Below are positions 9,049 to 17,286 of a stretch of DNA of 64,000 nt, piece by piece. Below the pieces are notes generated by a model that saw only the letters and a program-made list of their open reading frames with translations, ran no database searches and had not been told where the DNA came from. Within the stretch, counting starts at the first letter, position 1; each line of letters begins with the position of its first letter. This DNA is from an uncultured Christensenellaceae bacterium (lineage in GTDB: Bacteria; Bacillota; Clostridia; Christensenellales; Pumilibacteraceae). The DNA lies in the NCBI GenBank assembly GCA_910587595.1, contig CAJULQ010000001.1, positions 124,001 through 188,000 on the forward strand. The letters run 5' to 3'. A program made the translations under genes and the position numbers.

Positions 9049-9451
9049 GGATCAGCTCCTCCTTGTTTGCGATCACCGACGCCAACACGCCGTTGACAAA
9101 CGACGTGCTTTTTTCGGTTGAATAGGTGCGGCTCAATTCCAACGCCTCGTTCACGGCCACTTTTTCGGGCACGTCGGGCATATATAAAAGCTCGCACACG
9201 GCCACCGTGAGCGCCGAAAGGTCGGTTTTATAAATGCGGTCGAACGCAAAGTCTTTACTGTAACGTTCTATCACGCTTTTGATATACGCAAAGTTTTGCA
9301 AAACGGTGTCGTAGATCCGTTTGGTAAACTCGCTGTCGGCGGGCACGTCGCGGCCGCACAGCAATTCTCTGGTAAAATCGTTGCGTTCGCCCGTTTCCAA
9401 ATACTCATACACAAGTCGAAACGCGTTTTCTCTGGCTGATTTTCTGCTCAT
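9029..9451 (-). CDS. nusB: Transcription antitermination factor NusB
   Basis: All-helical RNA-binding protein that, with NusE (S10), assembles on boxA to allow antitermination in rRNA operons. The 140 residues begin MSRKSARENAFRLVYE and end with the typical YSTEKSTSFVNGVLASV helix. ATG at 9451 follows AGAGG. A strong intrinsic terminator (9464-9505) stands immediately upstream with no room for another promoter, so nusB expression depends on read-through from the asp23 promoter. Confidence 0.95.
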   Translation of the reverse strand: MSRKSARENAFRLVYEYLETGERNDFTRELLCGRDVPADSEFTKRIYDTVLQNFAYIKSVIERYSKDFAFDRIYKTDLSALTVAVCELLYMPDVPEKVAVNEALELSRTYSTEKSTSFVNGVLASVIANKEELIHASEID

Positions 9452-9463
9452 GGTACCTCTTTC

Positions 9464-9505
9464 CAAAAATAAAGCTATAGGCCTTAATCGCTTAAAGCCT
9501 ATAGC
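9464..9505 (-). terminator. Intrinsic terminator/attenuator between asp23 and nusB
   Basis: Inverted repeat GCTATAGGC...GCCTATAGC (9505-9474) followed on the minus strand by TTTATTTTT. The T-run ends about 13 bases before the nusB ATG, leaving space only for the ribosome binding site. It should terminate most asp23 transcripts and leave nusB-folD-xseAB downstream of an attenuator. Confidence 0.8.
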
Positions 9506-9519
9506 GGTTGTTTTGCCTA

Positions 9520-9855
9520 TTACAGCGGCGCACTGTCGTTACGGTGCGGCATGGTGATACCCAAAATATTCACGTTCACCACGCCCACTTTGTATTTAGA
9601 CATTGTTTCCACACTGCGTTTGATGTTTTCTTGCACACGGAACGCCACATCCGAACAGCTCACGCCGAACTCCACATGAATAAACACATCCACGTTTACC
9701 GTGTTGCCCGTCATTTCGGTGCGGATCCCCTTGCCTTGCAAAGACGCCACGCCGTTTATTTCTTGTACGGCCAAGACGATGATCGACGAGATCAGATTAC
9801 GCCCATAGGTCACGTCGCCCGTAAAGTTTGCGTTGTAGCGGCTTTTCAGCGGCAT
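9520..9855 (-). CDS. Asp23/Gls24 family envelope stress protein (YqhY-like)
   Basis: A 111-residue Asp23/Gls24 domain protein of the YqhY type. Family members sit at the membrane and are linked to envelope stress or acyl-CoA carboxylase control; a precise activity is not known. The body shows ISSIIVLAVQEINGVASL, the (V/I)xVxVFIHVEFG strand pair and a C-terminal VVNVNILGI strand. ATG at 9855 follows GAGGAG. It sits just before nusB, as yqhY does in Bacillus, but the accBC genes that normally flank it are absent here. It has its own promoter at 9885-9913. Confidence 0.88.
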   Translation of the reverse strand: MPLKSRYNANFTGDVTYGRNLISSIIVLAVQEINGVASLQGKGIRTEMTGNTVNVDVFIHVEFGVSCSDVAFRVQENIKRSVETMSKYKVGVVNVNILGITMPHRNDSAPL

Positions 9856-9884
9856 TCGGCACTCCTCAACAGTTTCTTTGGTAT

Positions 9885-9913
9885 AGTATAACACAGCGGG
9901 CAAAAAAATTCAA
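9885..9913 (-). promoter_or_regulatory. Sigma-A promoter for asp23 (and nusB by read-through)
   Basis: -35 TTGAAT (9913-9908), 17-base spacer, -10 TATACT (9890-9885). The predicted start is about 25 bases upstream of the asp23 ATG. It separates the vegetative asp23-nusB transcript from the sporulation operon just upstream. Confidence 0.75.
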
Positions 9914-9936
9914 TCAAATTGGGGCTTTGCGCAAAA

Positions 9937-10416
9937 TTATTCTACGGGAATAATACGCACGTCGAGCGCCGATTTATCCGTTTCGGACACGATCACGTCG
10001 AGCACTTGCGCCACTTCCGCCTCGGTCAGTTCGTCCGACTTTAAGATAACGTTGATGTTTTCGGTAGATGCCGTGACGATGGCGTCTTCGAATCCGAGCG
10101 CTTTAATAAGACCTTCCAACACGAGTTCGAGATCCATGTTCTTGGTGAGCGAAAGTTTTTGCGCCTCGGCGTCGCGCACCGCTTCCGCCGAAGATGCCTC
10201 GTTGGCGATGATGGCGTCTAAATACAAGATGGTTTGGTCGCGCGTGGTTTGCCGATCGGTGCGATACGTGGTAAAGAAGTTACCATACGTTACGTCGCCC
10301 GACGATGCGTTTGCTTTGGTGGACTTGTTGTTCAAAAAGATGTTCAAACATCCCGTGACCACCAAGAGCGCTACCATTCCCGCAAGAATAAAGATCTTTT
10401 TCTTTTTGCTTAACAT
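9937..10416 (-). CDS. spoIIIAH: SpoIIIAH, mother-cell side channel protein
   Basis: Mother-cell membrane protein that binds forespore SpoIIQ across the septum and forms a ring in the A-Q feeding channel. The 159 residues have an N-terminal transmembrane helix (about 8-27), a linker, then the YscJ/FliF-like ring domain (about 85-159) ending LDVRIIPVE. The ATG at 10416 follows GGAGGAACTGTT. It is the last gene of the spoIIIA operon. Shorter than the roughly 218-residue B. subtilis protein, mostly in the linker. Confidence 0.93.
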   Translation of the reverse strand: MLSKKKKIFILAGMVALLVVTGCLNIFLNNKSTKANASSGDVTYGNFFTTYRTDRQTTRDQTILYLDAIIANEASSAEAVRDAEAQKLSLTKNMDLELVLEGLIKALGFEDAIVTASTENINVILKSDELTEAEVAQVLDVIVSETDKSALDVRIIPVE

Positions 10417-10441
10417 AACAGTTCCTCCGATTTTTTATTTT

Positions 10442-10951
10442 TTACTTCATTGCATACACGTTCACTTTACTTTGCGCAATGCCCAACATAGTGGACGTCG
10501 CATTCACAATATCCAATTTGACCGCAACGTTGCTTCCTCCTTGACAAATGATCAGTACGCCAAGCGCCTTGGGATACAACTCCTTGAGCACGATGGGCGC
10601 GCTTGTCCCTTGCGACTGGATGATGGTGGGCGTTGTGGTGGTGTTGCCGCCGGAAATGCTCGTGGCATAGGCTATCACCCGTTCCACGCTCGATTCCCAA
10701 TTGACGACCACTTTCACTTTGCCCACGCCTTGCATAGCCGCCAGCGCTTCGCTTAGTTCCCGCTCCATGCGTTCGCAATAGTCGCTTGTCGCAACGGTTT
10801 CGTCGGCATTCGCTTTGGTCGTGTTTTTCTTGCCGGCGGAAAAGTACAGCACAAGCATGACAACCACCGCGATCACCGCGATCACGATCTCCCAATGCTT
10901 TTTGGCTTTGATCGACGCGAAGAATTTTTTGATTTTCGATTCACTGTTCAT
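10442..10951 (-). CDS. spoIIIAG: SpoIIIAG, ring-forming channel protein
   Basis: Mother-cell protein that makes a large ring in the SpoIIIA-SpoIIQ channel. The 169 residues have a transmembrane helix (about 20-40, WEIVIAVIAVVVMLVLYF) and a C-terminal ring-building domain. That domain contains VKVVVNWESSVERVIAYA and the conserved GVLIICQGGSNVAVKLDI. ATG at 10951 lies within the spoIIIAF end (11-base overlap), indicating coupled translation. Confidence 0.94.
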   Translation of the reverse strand: MNSESKIKKFFASIKAKKHWEIVIAVIAVVVMLVLYFSAGKKNTTKANADETVATSDYCERMERELSEALAAMQGVGKVKVVVNWESSVERVIAYATSISGGNTTTTPTIIQSQGTSAPIVLKELYPKALGVLIICQGGSNVAVKLDIVNATSTMLGIAQSKVNVYAMK

Positions 10952-11432
10952 AGAGTTCCACCACGTCCTCATCCACCGCAAGATATTCGGCAACCTTCGT
11001 TCGTACCGTCGTATACTTATGTATATGCTCCCATTGCTCCGCCATGACTACTTGGCTTAAATTTATGCGCACCTTTTCTATCACGGGCGCGTTGCCGCTA
11101 AAATCCCCCGTTATCTCTATATCGCCCAAGGTGATGCCGTCGGCCTCCATGGCCGCGCGCAAGCCTTTTAGCAACGCGTTTTTCTTAATAGCAGCCGTAT
11201 AGTTTAAGTAATCGTCTTGCAAAGGCACGTCTTGCTCCCACAAAAAACCGTCCGTTCGGCAACCGTTTTTCAATAGGTGTGGCAACGGTAAAATGATGAT
11301 AAGCACCGTCACGGCGGCAAACACCGACTTGACGAACTTGTTCATGCGCCCGCTCGGCAATATCAGATCGATCACGGCGCCGATCACCGCAACGCCCAAA
11401 ATGCTCAATATCCATCCGCCCAACGCGCTCAT
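10941..11432 (-). CDS. spoIIIAF: SpoIIIAF, stage III sporulation membrane protein
   Basis: Component of the SpoIIIA complex in the engulfing mother-cell membrane. The 163 residues start MSALGGWILSI with two transmembrane helices (about 3-22 and 30-50), then a soluble ring-like domain. ATG at 11432 overlaps the spoIIIAE stop as ATGA. The assignment rests on position and on the short two-helix N-terminus typical of the family, since SpoIIIAF is poorly conserved. Confidence 0.9.
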   Translation of the reverse strand: MSALGGWILSILGVAVIGAVIDLILPSGRMNKFVKSVFAAVTVLIIILPLPHLLKNGCRTDGFLWEQDVPLQDDYLNYTAAIKKNALLKGLRAAMEADGITLGDIEITGDFSGNAPVIEKVRINLSQVVMAEQWEHIHKYTTVRTKVAEYLAVDEDVVELYEQ

Positions 11433-12652
11433 ACCGCCAAATTCCCCGTGCACACAATGAGCACCAAAAACAGAAAATACAAAAAGGTCACGGCCAACAC
11501 CACCGAAACGAGCAAGGTGAGATTTTTGCCAAGCCCCGTTACCATGGCGCTCATACGGCTATCGCCGAGCGGCTCGATGATCGCCCCCGCAAAACGCAAA
11601 CTGAGCGCCAGCAACAAGATTTGCGCCACCACGGGGATCACCGAAACGAACAGCAAGACGATGGCGGTGGTGCCCACCGCGTTTTTTACGAGCACGCTCC
11701 CGCTCATCACGAGATTCAAACCGTCGGAAAGATAGCCGCCGATCACCGGCACGTATTTGCTGATGGCAAACTTGGCCGTTCGCACCGACACGCCGTCGTA
11801 CACCGATGCCGTAATGCCTTGCACCGCCATGAACGCCGAAAAGAGAAAGAACGCGGTGCCGAGCAACCATTTGGATACGGACGAAAAGAAATCGGACAGC
11901 TTGCCGAGTTTGACGCCTTCGGTCAGATTGCCCACCGCGGTGAGCACTACCGACACGACGAACGCGGGCAAAATGACCACTGTGACAAGTTCGGCTATAC
12001 CGCTCGCCAAAATTGCCACGCCCGGTCGGTAGACCGCCACGCTCGACCCCGCCCCCACGGCGGCCATCAACGTTAACAATAGCGGGAAAAAAACGGCCAT
12101 CTGCTTTTGTAAATTTTCCACGATGTTGCGCACGGCGCCGATCATGGTAAAGATCTGGGTAAACAACAACACGATCAGCAACGCGACGCAAGCAAAATAG
12201 ACAATATTTTGCACCGACTCGGCGGCAAATTTTCCGCGTAACGAGCTCAGTATATTATAGGCTACGCCGATAGCGACGATCGCCGCTATGATGGGTAAAT
12301 AATTGAGGATATGCACACCCACAACGTTGCCGATATACGCCGCAAACGAACCGTAGTCGGACGATAGGTTGCCGGCGATCACTGCTTTAATACGGTTTTT
12401 TATGCCGCTCACGCCTAGCATGGCGCGCTGTTCTTCCGTCAGCGTGGCAAGATACGCCTCCAACTCGCTCAGATCGAGATTGTTTACGATCTCATCCACG
12501 TTTTCGGTCAAATCTTTTTCCGCGTCCGATTGTTCGGCTGCATTTTTAACGCCCGACGTTTGCGCGGGCATAGACGCGGCTGCACGACCGCAACCGCACA
12601 AAGCGAAAAAACACAAAAACGCGGCAACGGCCGCTACCGCTCGTTTTATCAT
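11429..12652 (-). CDS. spoIIIAE: SpoIIIAE, polytopic sporulation membrane protein
   Basis: Large multi-spanning SpoIIIA component with distant similarity to transport permeases. The 407 residues begin with a signal peptide (about 1-25), then an acidic, helical extracellular segment with ELEAYLATLTEEQRAMLG, and then about eight hydrophobic helices from residue 105 onward, including FFPLLLTLMAAVGAGSSVAV. ATG at 12652 overlaps the spoIIIAD stop (ATGA). Confidence 0.94.
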   Translation of the reverse strand: MIKRAVAAVAAFLCFFALCGCGRAAASMPAQTSGVKNAAEQSDAEKDLTENVDEIVNNLDLSELEAYLATLTEEQRAMLGVSGIKNRIKAVIAGNLSSDYGSFAAYIGNVVGVHILNYLPIIAAIVAIGVAYNILSSLRGKFAAESVQNIVYFACVALLIVLLFTQIFTMIGAVRNIVENLQKQMAVFFPLLLTLMAAVGAGSSVAVYRPGVAILASGIAELVTVVILPAFVVSVVLTAVGNLTEGVKLGKLSDFFSSVSKWLLGTAFFLFSAFMAVQGITASVYDGVSVRTAKFAISKYVPVIGGYLSDGLNLVMSGSVLVKNAVGTTAIVLLFVSVIPVVAQILLLALSLRFAGAIIEPLGDSRMSAMVTGLGKNLTLLVSVVLAVTFLYFLFLVLIVCTGNLAV

Positions 12653-13035
12653 GACAGCACTCCCGCGATCGTATCGAACAACATAGTGATAATGGGCAAA
12701 GACAGCACCATGATGATCAGTTTGCCGCCCAACACGATTTTTTCCGCCAACGCCTTTTGCCCCGTATCTTCCACGATGCCCGCCGAGAAATCGGCAATAT
12801 ACCCGATACACACGATCTTAAGCACGATTTTATACACGGACGACGGAATACCCGTTTTCTCGGCAATGGCAGACAGCGTGGTAAACACTTGCGTGAAATA
12901 ATCGAGCAAAGACAGCAAGATAAGACAGCCGCCCGCAATGCCCACCAGCATGGCGACTTCGCTCTTTTGTTCGCGCAACAGCACCACGCAAAACGCCGTT
13001 ACGATACCCATGGCGGAGATCTTGACTATATCCAT
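12649..13035 (-). CDS. spoIIIAD: SpoIIIAD, small sporulation membrane protein
   Basis: Four-helix membrane protein of the SpoIIIA complex, paralogous to SpoIIIAC. The 128 residues begin MDIVKISAMGIVTAFCVV and include the conserved GIPSSVYKIVLKIVCIGYIADF. The ATG at 13035 lies inside spoIIIAC (10-base overlap). A longer open frame upstream is out-of-frame spoIIIAC sequence and was discarded. Confidence 0.94.
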   Translation of the reverse strand: MDIVKISAMGIVTAFCVVLLREQKSEVAMLVGIAGGCLILLSLLDYFTQVFTTLSAIAEKTGIPSSVYKIVLKIVCIGYIADFSAGIVEDTGQKALAEKIVLGGKLIIMVLSLPIITMLFDTIAGVLS

Positions 13036-13235
13036 ACGCTGTACAGTCCGAACATGGTGCGCAAGGTGTCGAATAGGCCGCCGATCATATCCACCACCAT
13101 CAATAAAACGATAACGAGCCCCGCCAACGTCGTCAGCGTGGCGATCTCGTCTTTCTCTGCCTTTTTGAGCACTTGTCCCACAATGGCGGTGATGATACCC
13201 ACCGCGGCGATCCGAAAAATAATATCGATACTCAT
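13026..13235 (-). CDS. spoIIIAC: SpoIIIAC, small sporulation membrane protein
   Basis: A 69-residue, two-helix membrane protein matching the family length. It reads MSIDIIFRIAAVGIITAIV, then a charged turn KKAEKDEIATL, then a second helix. It lies between spoIIIAB and spoIIIAD in the standard order. Its exact role in the feeding channel is unknown. Confidence 0.95.
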   Translation of the reverse strand: MSIDIIFRIAAVGIITAIVGQVLKKAEKDEIATLTTLAGLVIVLLMVVDMIGGLFDTLRTMFGLYSVWI

Positions 13236-13243
13236 TGGTCACC

Positions 13244-13723
13244 TCACAAAATCAACACGCCCACGGCAATGCCGAACAACACGCTCAGTTTCAGCCCTAC
13301 CGTGCCCGTTTTTCGGAATGCCTCGCTTTCCACCGCATACAATTCTTCGAATCGACGTTTGTAATTTTCCAACTCGAACACTTGCGTTTGCGCGTCGCTG
13401 GTGCCGAGAACGGCGAAAAAGGCAGAAAGGAGCCGCTTTTCTTCCGTCTTCAGCAACTTGCCCTTGGGCGCAAAGGGGGCAAACGGCGCCGCACAATAGG
13501 CCTCTATATGCGCGCGAAGTTCGGTTTTGTCGTTGTGCGCAAACGAAAGCAATGCATCCGTCAGCTTATCGCGCCGAAAGGAGATCTCGGCGATCAACGC
13601 ATCGGTGAGTTGTACGCAAGACGCAAAATACCGAACGCGGGCGCGTTTTCCGTTGGTATGGCGCAATCCGAACATGGCGGACGCCGTCATGCATAAACAA
13701 ACAATGGTCAGTTTTGTGATCAT
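13244..13723 (-). CDS. spoIIIAB: SpoIIIAB, stage III sporulation protein
   Basis: A 159-residue protein with an N-terminal helix, a cytoplasmic helical middle (FELENYKRRFEELYAVE) and a C-terminal transmembrane helix (LKLSVLFGIAVGVLIL). It belongs to the GspF-like group that may work with the SpoIIIAA ATPase. ATG at 13723 overlaps the spoIIIAA stop as ATGA. Confidence 0.94.
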   Translation of the reverse strand: MITKLTIVCLCMTASAMFGLRHTNGKRARVRYFASCVQLTDALIAEISFRRDKLTDALLSFAHNDKTELRAHIEAYCAAPFAPFAPKGKLLKTEEKRLLSAFFAVLGTSDAQTQVFELENYKRRFEELYAVESEAFRKTGTVGLKLSVLFGIAVGVLIL

Positions 13724-14652
13724 GCCCCGCCCGCCACCTCTCGAAAATCGGCGTCGAACACGCCCTCCACCGTGCCGGGGCCGTTGCGTTCCGAAACGTC
13801 CACAAAGCGCGTAAAGCACTTGTTGGCCAACAGCGACGCGAATATACGTTTCTCGCGCAACCGTTTGTGGCTGTCGGCGTGCACCGAGGCAAACACGCTC
13901 ACGCCGCCTTGCACGGCGCTTTCCACCGCCGCAACGTCTTTCGCACCGCACAATTCGTCGGTGACGATCACGTCCGGCCGCATGGCGCGTATTCCGCGCG
14001 AAAACGCAAATTCTTTGGTGCACCCCGATATCACGTCGGTATTGCGACCCACGTTGTGGGTGGGTCGCCCGTCCGCCACGGCGGCGATCTCGTCTCGCTC
14101 GTCTACCACAAGCACGTTGCACGGGCGCGGCCGCGACGATACAATACGCGTCAGATCGCGGAGCAACGTGGTCTTGCCCGCGCCGGGCGGCGAAACGATC
14201 AGCGTGCTGTGATAGCCGTGGCCGCACCGCAAAAGCTCGGCCACCTTTTCGCCGCACCCGCGCACTTCGTGCGGTATGCGTATGTCGAGCGCCGTAAAAT
14301 TTTTAATGGTTTTGATACGGTCGCCCTCCCACACCGTTTCGCCCGCAATGCCCACGCGCACGCCGCCCGCCAGCGTCAAAAATCCTTGGCAAATGCGGTC
14401 GTTAAAAGCATAGAGCGATTTTTCGCAAGCCAATAACATCACTTGCATAACGGTGGGCGCATCCAAAACAATGGCTTGCGCATACGAATCGGATATGCCG
14501 CGCGGCGTTACGTACATATACCGCCCGTTATAAAGCGCCGTGACCGCTCCGCCGCTTCGTAAGCGCACTTCGCAAAGCTTGTCCGCCGCCAGCGGCTTAA
14601 GCGCCTCCGCCACGCTCGGCGGCAATATCTTGTCAAGCACCCTTTCCGTCAT
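13720..14652 (-). CDS. spoIIIAA: SpoIIIAA, secretion-type ATPase of the sporulation channel
   Basis: AAA/type II-IV secretion-like ATPase thought to power assembly or transport in the mother cell to forespore channel. The 310 residues hold Walker A PPGAGKTT near 165, Walker B-like NVLVVDERDEIAA, and the conserved GIRAMRPDVIVTDEL with a downstream Asp box. It is first in the operon, with no Shine-Dalgarno before the ATG at 14652. In Bacillus the operon is transcribed by sigma-E; I could not identify a convincing sigma-E promoter in the short gap 14653-14699. Confidence 0.96.
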   Translation of the reverse strand: MTERVLDKILPPSVAEALKPLAADKLCEVRLRSGGAVTALYNGRYMYVTPRGISDSYAQAIVLDAPTVMQVMLLACEKSLYAFNDRICQGFLTLAGGVRVGIAGETVWEGDRIKTIKNFTALDIRIPHEVRGCGEKVAELLRCGHGYHSTLIVSPPGAGKTTLLRDLTRIVSSRPRPCNVLVVDERDEIAAVADGRPTHNVGRNTDVISGCTKEFAFSRGIRAMRPDVIVTDELCGAKDVAAVESAVQGGVSVFASVHADSHKRLREKRIFASLLANKCFTRFVDVSERNGPGTVEGVFDADFREVAGGA

Positions 14653-14699
14653 CGCTATACGATATTCGCGGCAAACAAGCGGTATGCCTTCGCGGCGCG

Positions 14700-14732
14700 A
14701 AAAAAGAGTCCGACGAGATGTCGAACTCTTTT
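14700..14732 (-). terminator. Intrinsic terminator after efp
   Basis: AAAAGAGT-CGAC...GTCG-ACTCTTTTTT inverted repeat on the minus strand, with the T-run formed by its own right arm. It separates the vegetative pepP-efp unit from the spoIIIA operon. Confidence 0.85.
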
Positions 14733-14769
14733 GATTTTTTGTCGAAACGTTTGCTAAAAATGCAAAAGC

Positions 14770-15330
14770 TTATTTCACGCGCTCCATATACGTGCCCGTG
14801 CGGGTATCCACGCGGATTTTCTCGCCTTGGTTGATAAAGAGCGGCACTTGAATGTTGTAGCCCGTTTCCAATTTGGCCGGCTTGTTGCCCGCCTTGGAGG
14901 TATCGCCCTGAATGCCCGGCTCGGTTTCGGCGATCACCAGTTCCACGAAGTTGGGCGGTTCCACCGAGAACGGCGCGCCTTTATACGATTGCACCGTTAC
15001 GCACATTTCTTCTTTGATAAAGCGGAGCGCGTCGGCCACGATATCGTAGTTAAGCGGCATCATGTCGTACGTTTCCATATCCATGAAATAATACAAGCCG
15101 TCGTCGTTATACGAATACTGCATCTCTTTGCGCTCGATATGCGCGTTTTCGTACTTATCGGAAGGGTTGAACGTTTGCTCCAACACCTGCCCCGTAACCA
15201 CGTTTTTGATCTTGGCGCGCACAAACGCCGCGCCCTTGCCCGGTTTTACGTGCTGAAAGTCTACGATCACGTACACTTTGCCGTCTATTTCCACCGTTAC
15301 GCCCTTTCTGAAATCACCTGCTGAAACCAT
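14770..15330 (-). CDS. efp: Elongation factor P
   Basis: tRNA-shaped factor that binds between the P and E sites and rescues ribosomes stalled on polyproline. The 186 residues form three OB/KOW domains. The exposed loop reads VKPGKGAAF with Lys at position 32, where B. subtilis EF-P carries its modification. ATG at 15330 follows AGGAGG. It is 8 bases downstream of pepP, and the pepP-efp-spoIIIA order is that of Bacillus. Confidence 0.97.
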   Translation of the reverse strand: MVSAGDFRKGVTVEIDGKVYVIVDFQHVKPGKGAAFVRAKIKNVVTGQVLEQTFNPSDKYENAHIERKEMQYSYNDDGLYYFMDMETYDMMPLNYDIVADALRFIKEEMCVTVQSYKGAPFSVEPPNFVELVIAETEPGIQGDTSKAGNKPAKLETGYNIQVPLFINQGEKIRVDTRTGTYMERVK

Positions 15331-15338
15331 AGTTCCTC

Positions 15339-16373
15339 CTATAAATATAAGTTCTTATTGAAATTGGTAAGATTGCGCACGCCGTCCTCTTGCACCACCA
15401 CAAGATCTTCGATACGCACGCCGCCCAGTCCGTCGATATAGATGCCCGGTTCCACCGTTACCACCATGCCGGGCAACAGCACCGTATCGCTCCGTTCGCT
15501 TAGGCGCGGTTCTTCGTGGATCTCCACGCCCACGCCGTGCCCCAAAGAATGCCCGAATTCTTTTACGTAACCGTTGGCACGTATGTATTCGCGCGCCAAA
15601 GAATCGGCCTCTTTGCCCGTCATGCCCGCTTTGATATGCTTGAGCGCATACGCTTGCGCCTCCAACACAATGCCGTGTATGGCTTGCAATTCGTCGTGCG
15701 GGGTGCCTAACGTGAACGTGCGGGTCATATCCGAACAATACCCGTTGGTGCGCGCGCCGAAATCTATCAAGATCAGTTCGTTTTTGTCCAATTTTTTATC
15801 GGACGGCTTATGGTGCGGATCGGCGGCACACTCGCCGAACGACACGATGTTTTCAAACGCCAACATGTCGGCGCCCGACCGTATCATTTCGAACATAAGT
15901 TCGGCCGAAACTTCGCGCTCGGTCACGCCCGGCTTGATAAGCGGAATGATCTTGGCTAACGCCTTTTCGGCGATCCGCTGCGAATATTCGATCTTGGCGA
16001 TCTCTTCTTCCGTTTTTACCGCGCGTTTGTCGCGCAAAATATCACTCGACGGCTTTAAGGTAAAATCGGAAAGCGCAGATTTCACTTCCTTAAATTCGCC
16101 CACCGTCAAAAACGATTCTTCGTACCCCACCGTTTTTGCGTCCAAACGCTTTAACTCTTTGGCAATCGCATCGTAGAGTTCGGACGGTTTCACCGTGACA
16201 ACGTTAAAATCGGCAAGCGATTTGTTGGCGTAACTCTCATAGCGAAAGTCGGTGAAAAACGTCTTTTCCTTTTCGGTCAATACGATCACGCCGAACGACG
16301 TGTCGATGCCCGAAAAATAACAGCGGTTGGCCGGCGAATGGATCATGTATGCGTCTATTTTTTTACTGAACAT
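15339..16373 (-). CDS. Xaa-Pro aminopeptidase/dipeptidase (M24 family)
   Basis: Two-metal creatinase-fold peptidase that removes residues N-terminal to proline. The 344 residues have an N-terminal creatinase-N domain (1-130) and the pita-bread domain. Metal ligands are visible as Asp in LIDFGA, Asp in YCSDMTRTF, His in FGHSLGHGVGVEIHE, Glu in VTVEPGIY and Glu in VRIEDLV. ATG at 16373 follows GGAGG. Next to efp, a common pairing. Aminopeptidase (PepP) versus dipeptidase (PepQ) cannot be settled from sequence alone. Confidence 0.93.
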   Translation of the reverse strand: MFSKKIDAYMIHSPANRCYFSGIDTSFGVIVLTEKEKTFFTDFRYESYANKSLADFNVVTVKPSELYDAIAKELKRLDAKTVGYEESFLTVGEFKEVKSALSDFTLKPSSDILRDKRAVKTEEEIAKIEYSQRIAEKALAKIIPLIKPGVTEREVSAELMFEMIRSGADMLAFENIVSFGECAADPHHKPSDKKLDKNELILIDFGARTNGYCSDMTRTFTLGTPHDELQAIHGIVLEAQAYALKHIKAGMTGKEADSLAREYIRANGYVKEFGHSLGHGVGVEIHEEPRLSERSDTVLLPGMVVTVEPGIYIDGLGGVRIEDLVVVQEDGVRNLTNFNKNLYL

Positions 16374-16399
16374 ACTGCCTCCGTTTGTTTTGCCTTTCT

Positions 16400-16429
16400 A
16401 TTATAACACAAGTGTTACCGATAGTTCAA
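16400..16429 (-). promoter_or_regulatory. Sigma-A promoter for pepP-efp
   Basis: -35 TTGAAC (16429-16424), 18-base spacer, -10 TATAAT (16405-16400), with GGAGG and the pepP ATG about 27 bases further on. The -35 box overlaps the stop codon of the preceding gene. Confidence 0.75.
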
Positions 16430-17286
16430 TTGTTTTTATGCAAATTTTTCATAAAGCAAGCATCCTCCGTTTGCGTGCCGTCCGACTCGCAAACCACAAA
16501 GGGCGTGAGTTTGTACTCGTCTATCACGCGCGCCAACGGTTCGTATTCGGGGCCGAACACCGTGTCGGCAAAGGTAAGGTGCCGTATTTCCCCGCTCTGT
16601 CCGTATTGGATCTTGGAAAAATGGATGTGCATGTTTTTGGTTTTGTGGTCGCCCAATGCTTGCGCCGTTTGATCTATAATCCGTCGGTAATCATCCGCAT
16701 GGCGGATACCGCCTTGTAAATAACTGTTAATATGCCCGAAATCGTAGCAAGGATATAATAAAGGATCGACTTTGCAAAACCGAATTATTTCTTCCACACG
16801 CCCGATTTGTTGCATTTTGCCCATGGTTTCGGGGCAAATCATGTACGAAACGCCAAGTATGTCAAACATAGTATGCGCTTTTTCCATTAAAAGCGCAATG
16901 TTTTTCTCCGCGCGCGCCACCGCCGCGCCCCGTTCCTGCTTGCCGCAACTGGCGGGATGAAACACCACGCGTTTGCCGCCCATTTTATGCACCGCCGCGA
17001 CCGACGAAAGGATATACCCTATCGACTTTTCGATCATCTCGTCGCTCTCGTTGGCAAAGTTGGTGTAATAGGGCGCATGCGCGCTGATCTCTATGTCGTA
17101 TTTATCAAATTCTTCGCGTATTTTTGCGGCGCTCGCGTCGCCGATAGACACCCCGCGCCCGAACGAATACTCGAAGGCATTCAGCCCCATCCCGTGTAGC
17201 CATGCCCCTTCTTCATATGTGTGTTTATGCCCCGACGCATAAAACGCCGCACTGTTGCCCGACGGCCCTATCCTCAACTTTTCCAT
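16426..17286 (-). CDS. Endonuclease IV-like TIM-barrel protein (AP endonuclease 2 family)
   Basis: The 286-residue TIM barrel resembles endonuclease IV, a three-zinc AP endonuclease. Eight of the nine E. coli metal ligands have counterparts: His in ISAHAPYY, His in VVFHPAS, Glu in CPETMG, Asp and His in YDFGHINS, His in NMHIHFSK, His in IRHLTF, and Glu in VVCESDG. The position of Asp229 appears to be Ile. ATG at 17286 has GGAGG upstream and overlaps the ribF end by 13 bases. It is the last gene of the rimP-nusA-infB operon. It may be an AP endonuclease or a related sugar-phosphate isomerase-type enzyme. Confidence 0.72.
   Translation of the reverse strand: MEKLRIGPSGNSAAFYASGHKHTYEEGAWLHGMGLNAFEYSFGRGVSIGDASAAKIREEFDKYDIEISAHAPYYTNFANESDEMIEKSIGYILSSVAAVHKMGGKRVVFHPASCGKQERGAAVARAEKNIALLMEKAHTMFDILGVSYMICPETMGKMQQIGRVEEIIRFCKVDPLLYPCYDFGHINSYLQGGIRHADDYRRIIDQTAQALGDHKTKNMHIHFSKIQYGQSGEIRHLTFADTVFGPEYEPLARVIDEYKLTPFVVCESDGTQTEDACFMKNLHKNN

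Noticed and set aside
11429..12811. Longer forms of spoIIIAE, spoIIIAD and spoIIIAB from upstream starts
   Set aside because: The extra N-terminal residues are out-of-frame translations of the preceding gene; starts at the ATGA overlaps or small overlaps give family lengths.
14653..14699. Sigma-E promoter for spoIIIAA
   Set aside because: Candidate -35/-10 pairs (for example GCATACC and GTATAGC) match the sigma-E consensus poorly and the spacing is off, so I do not call it.
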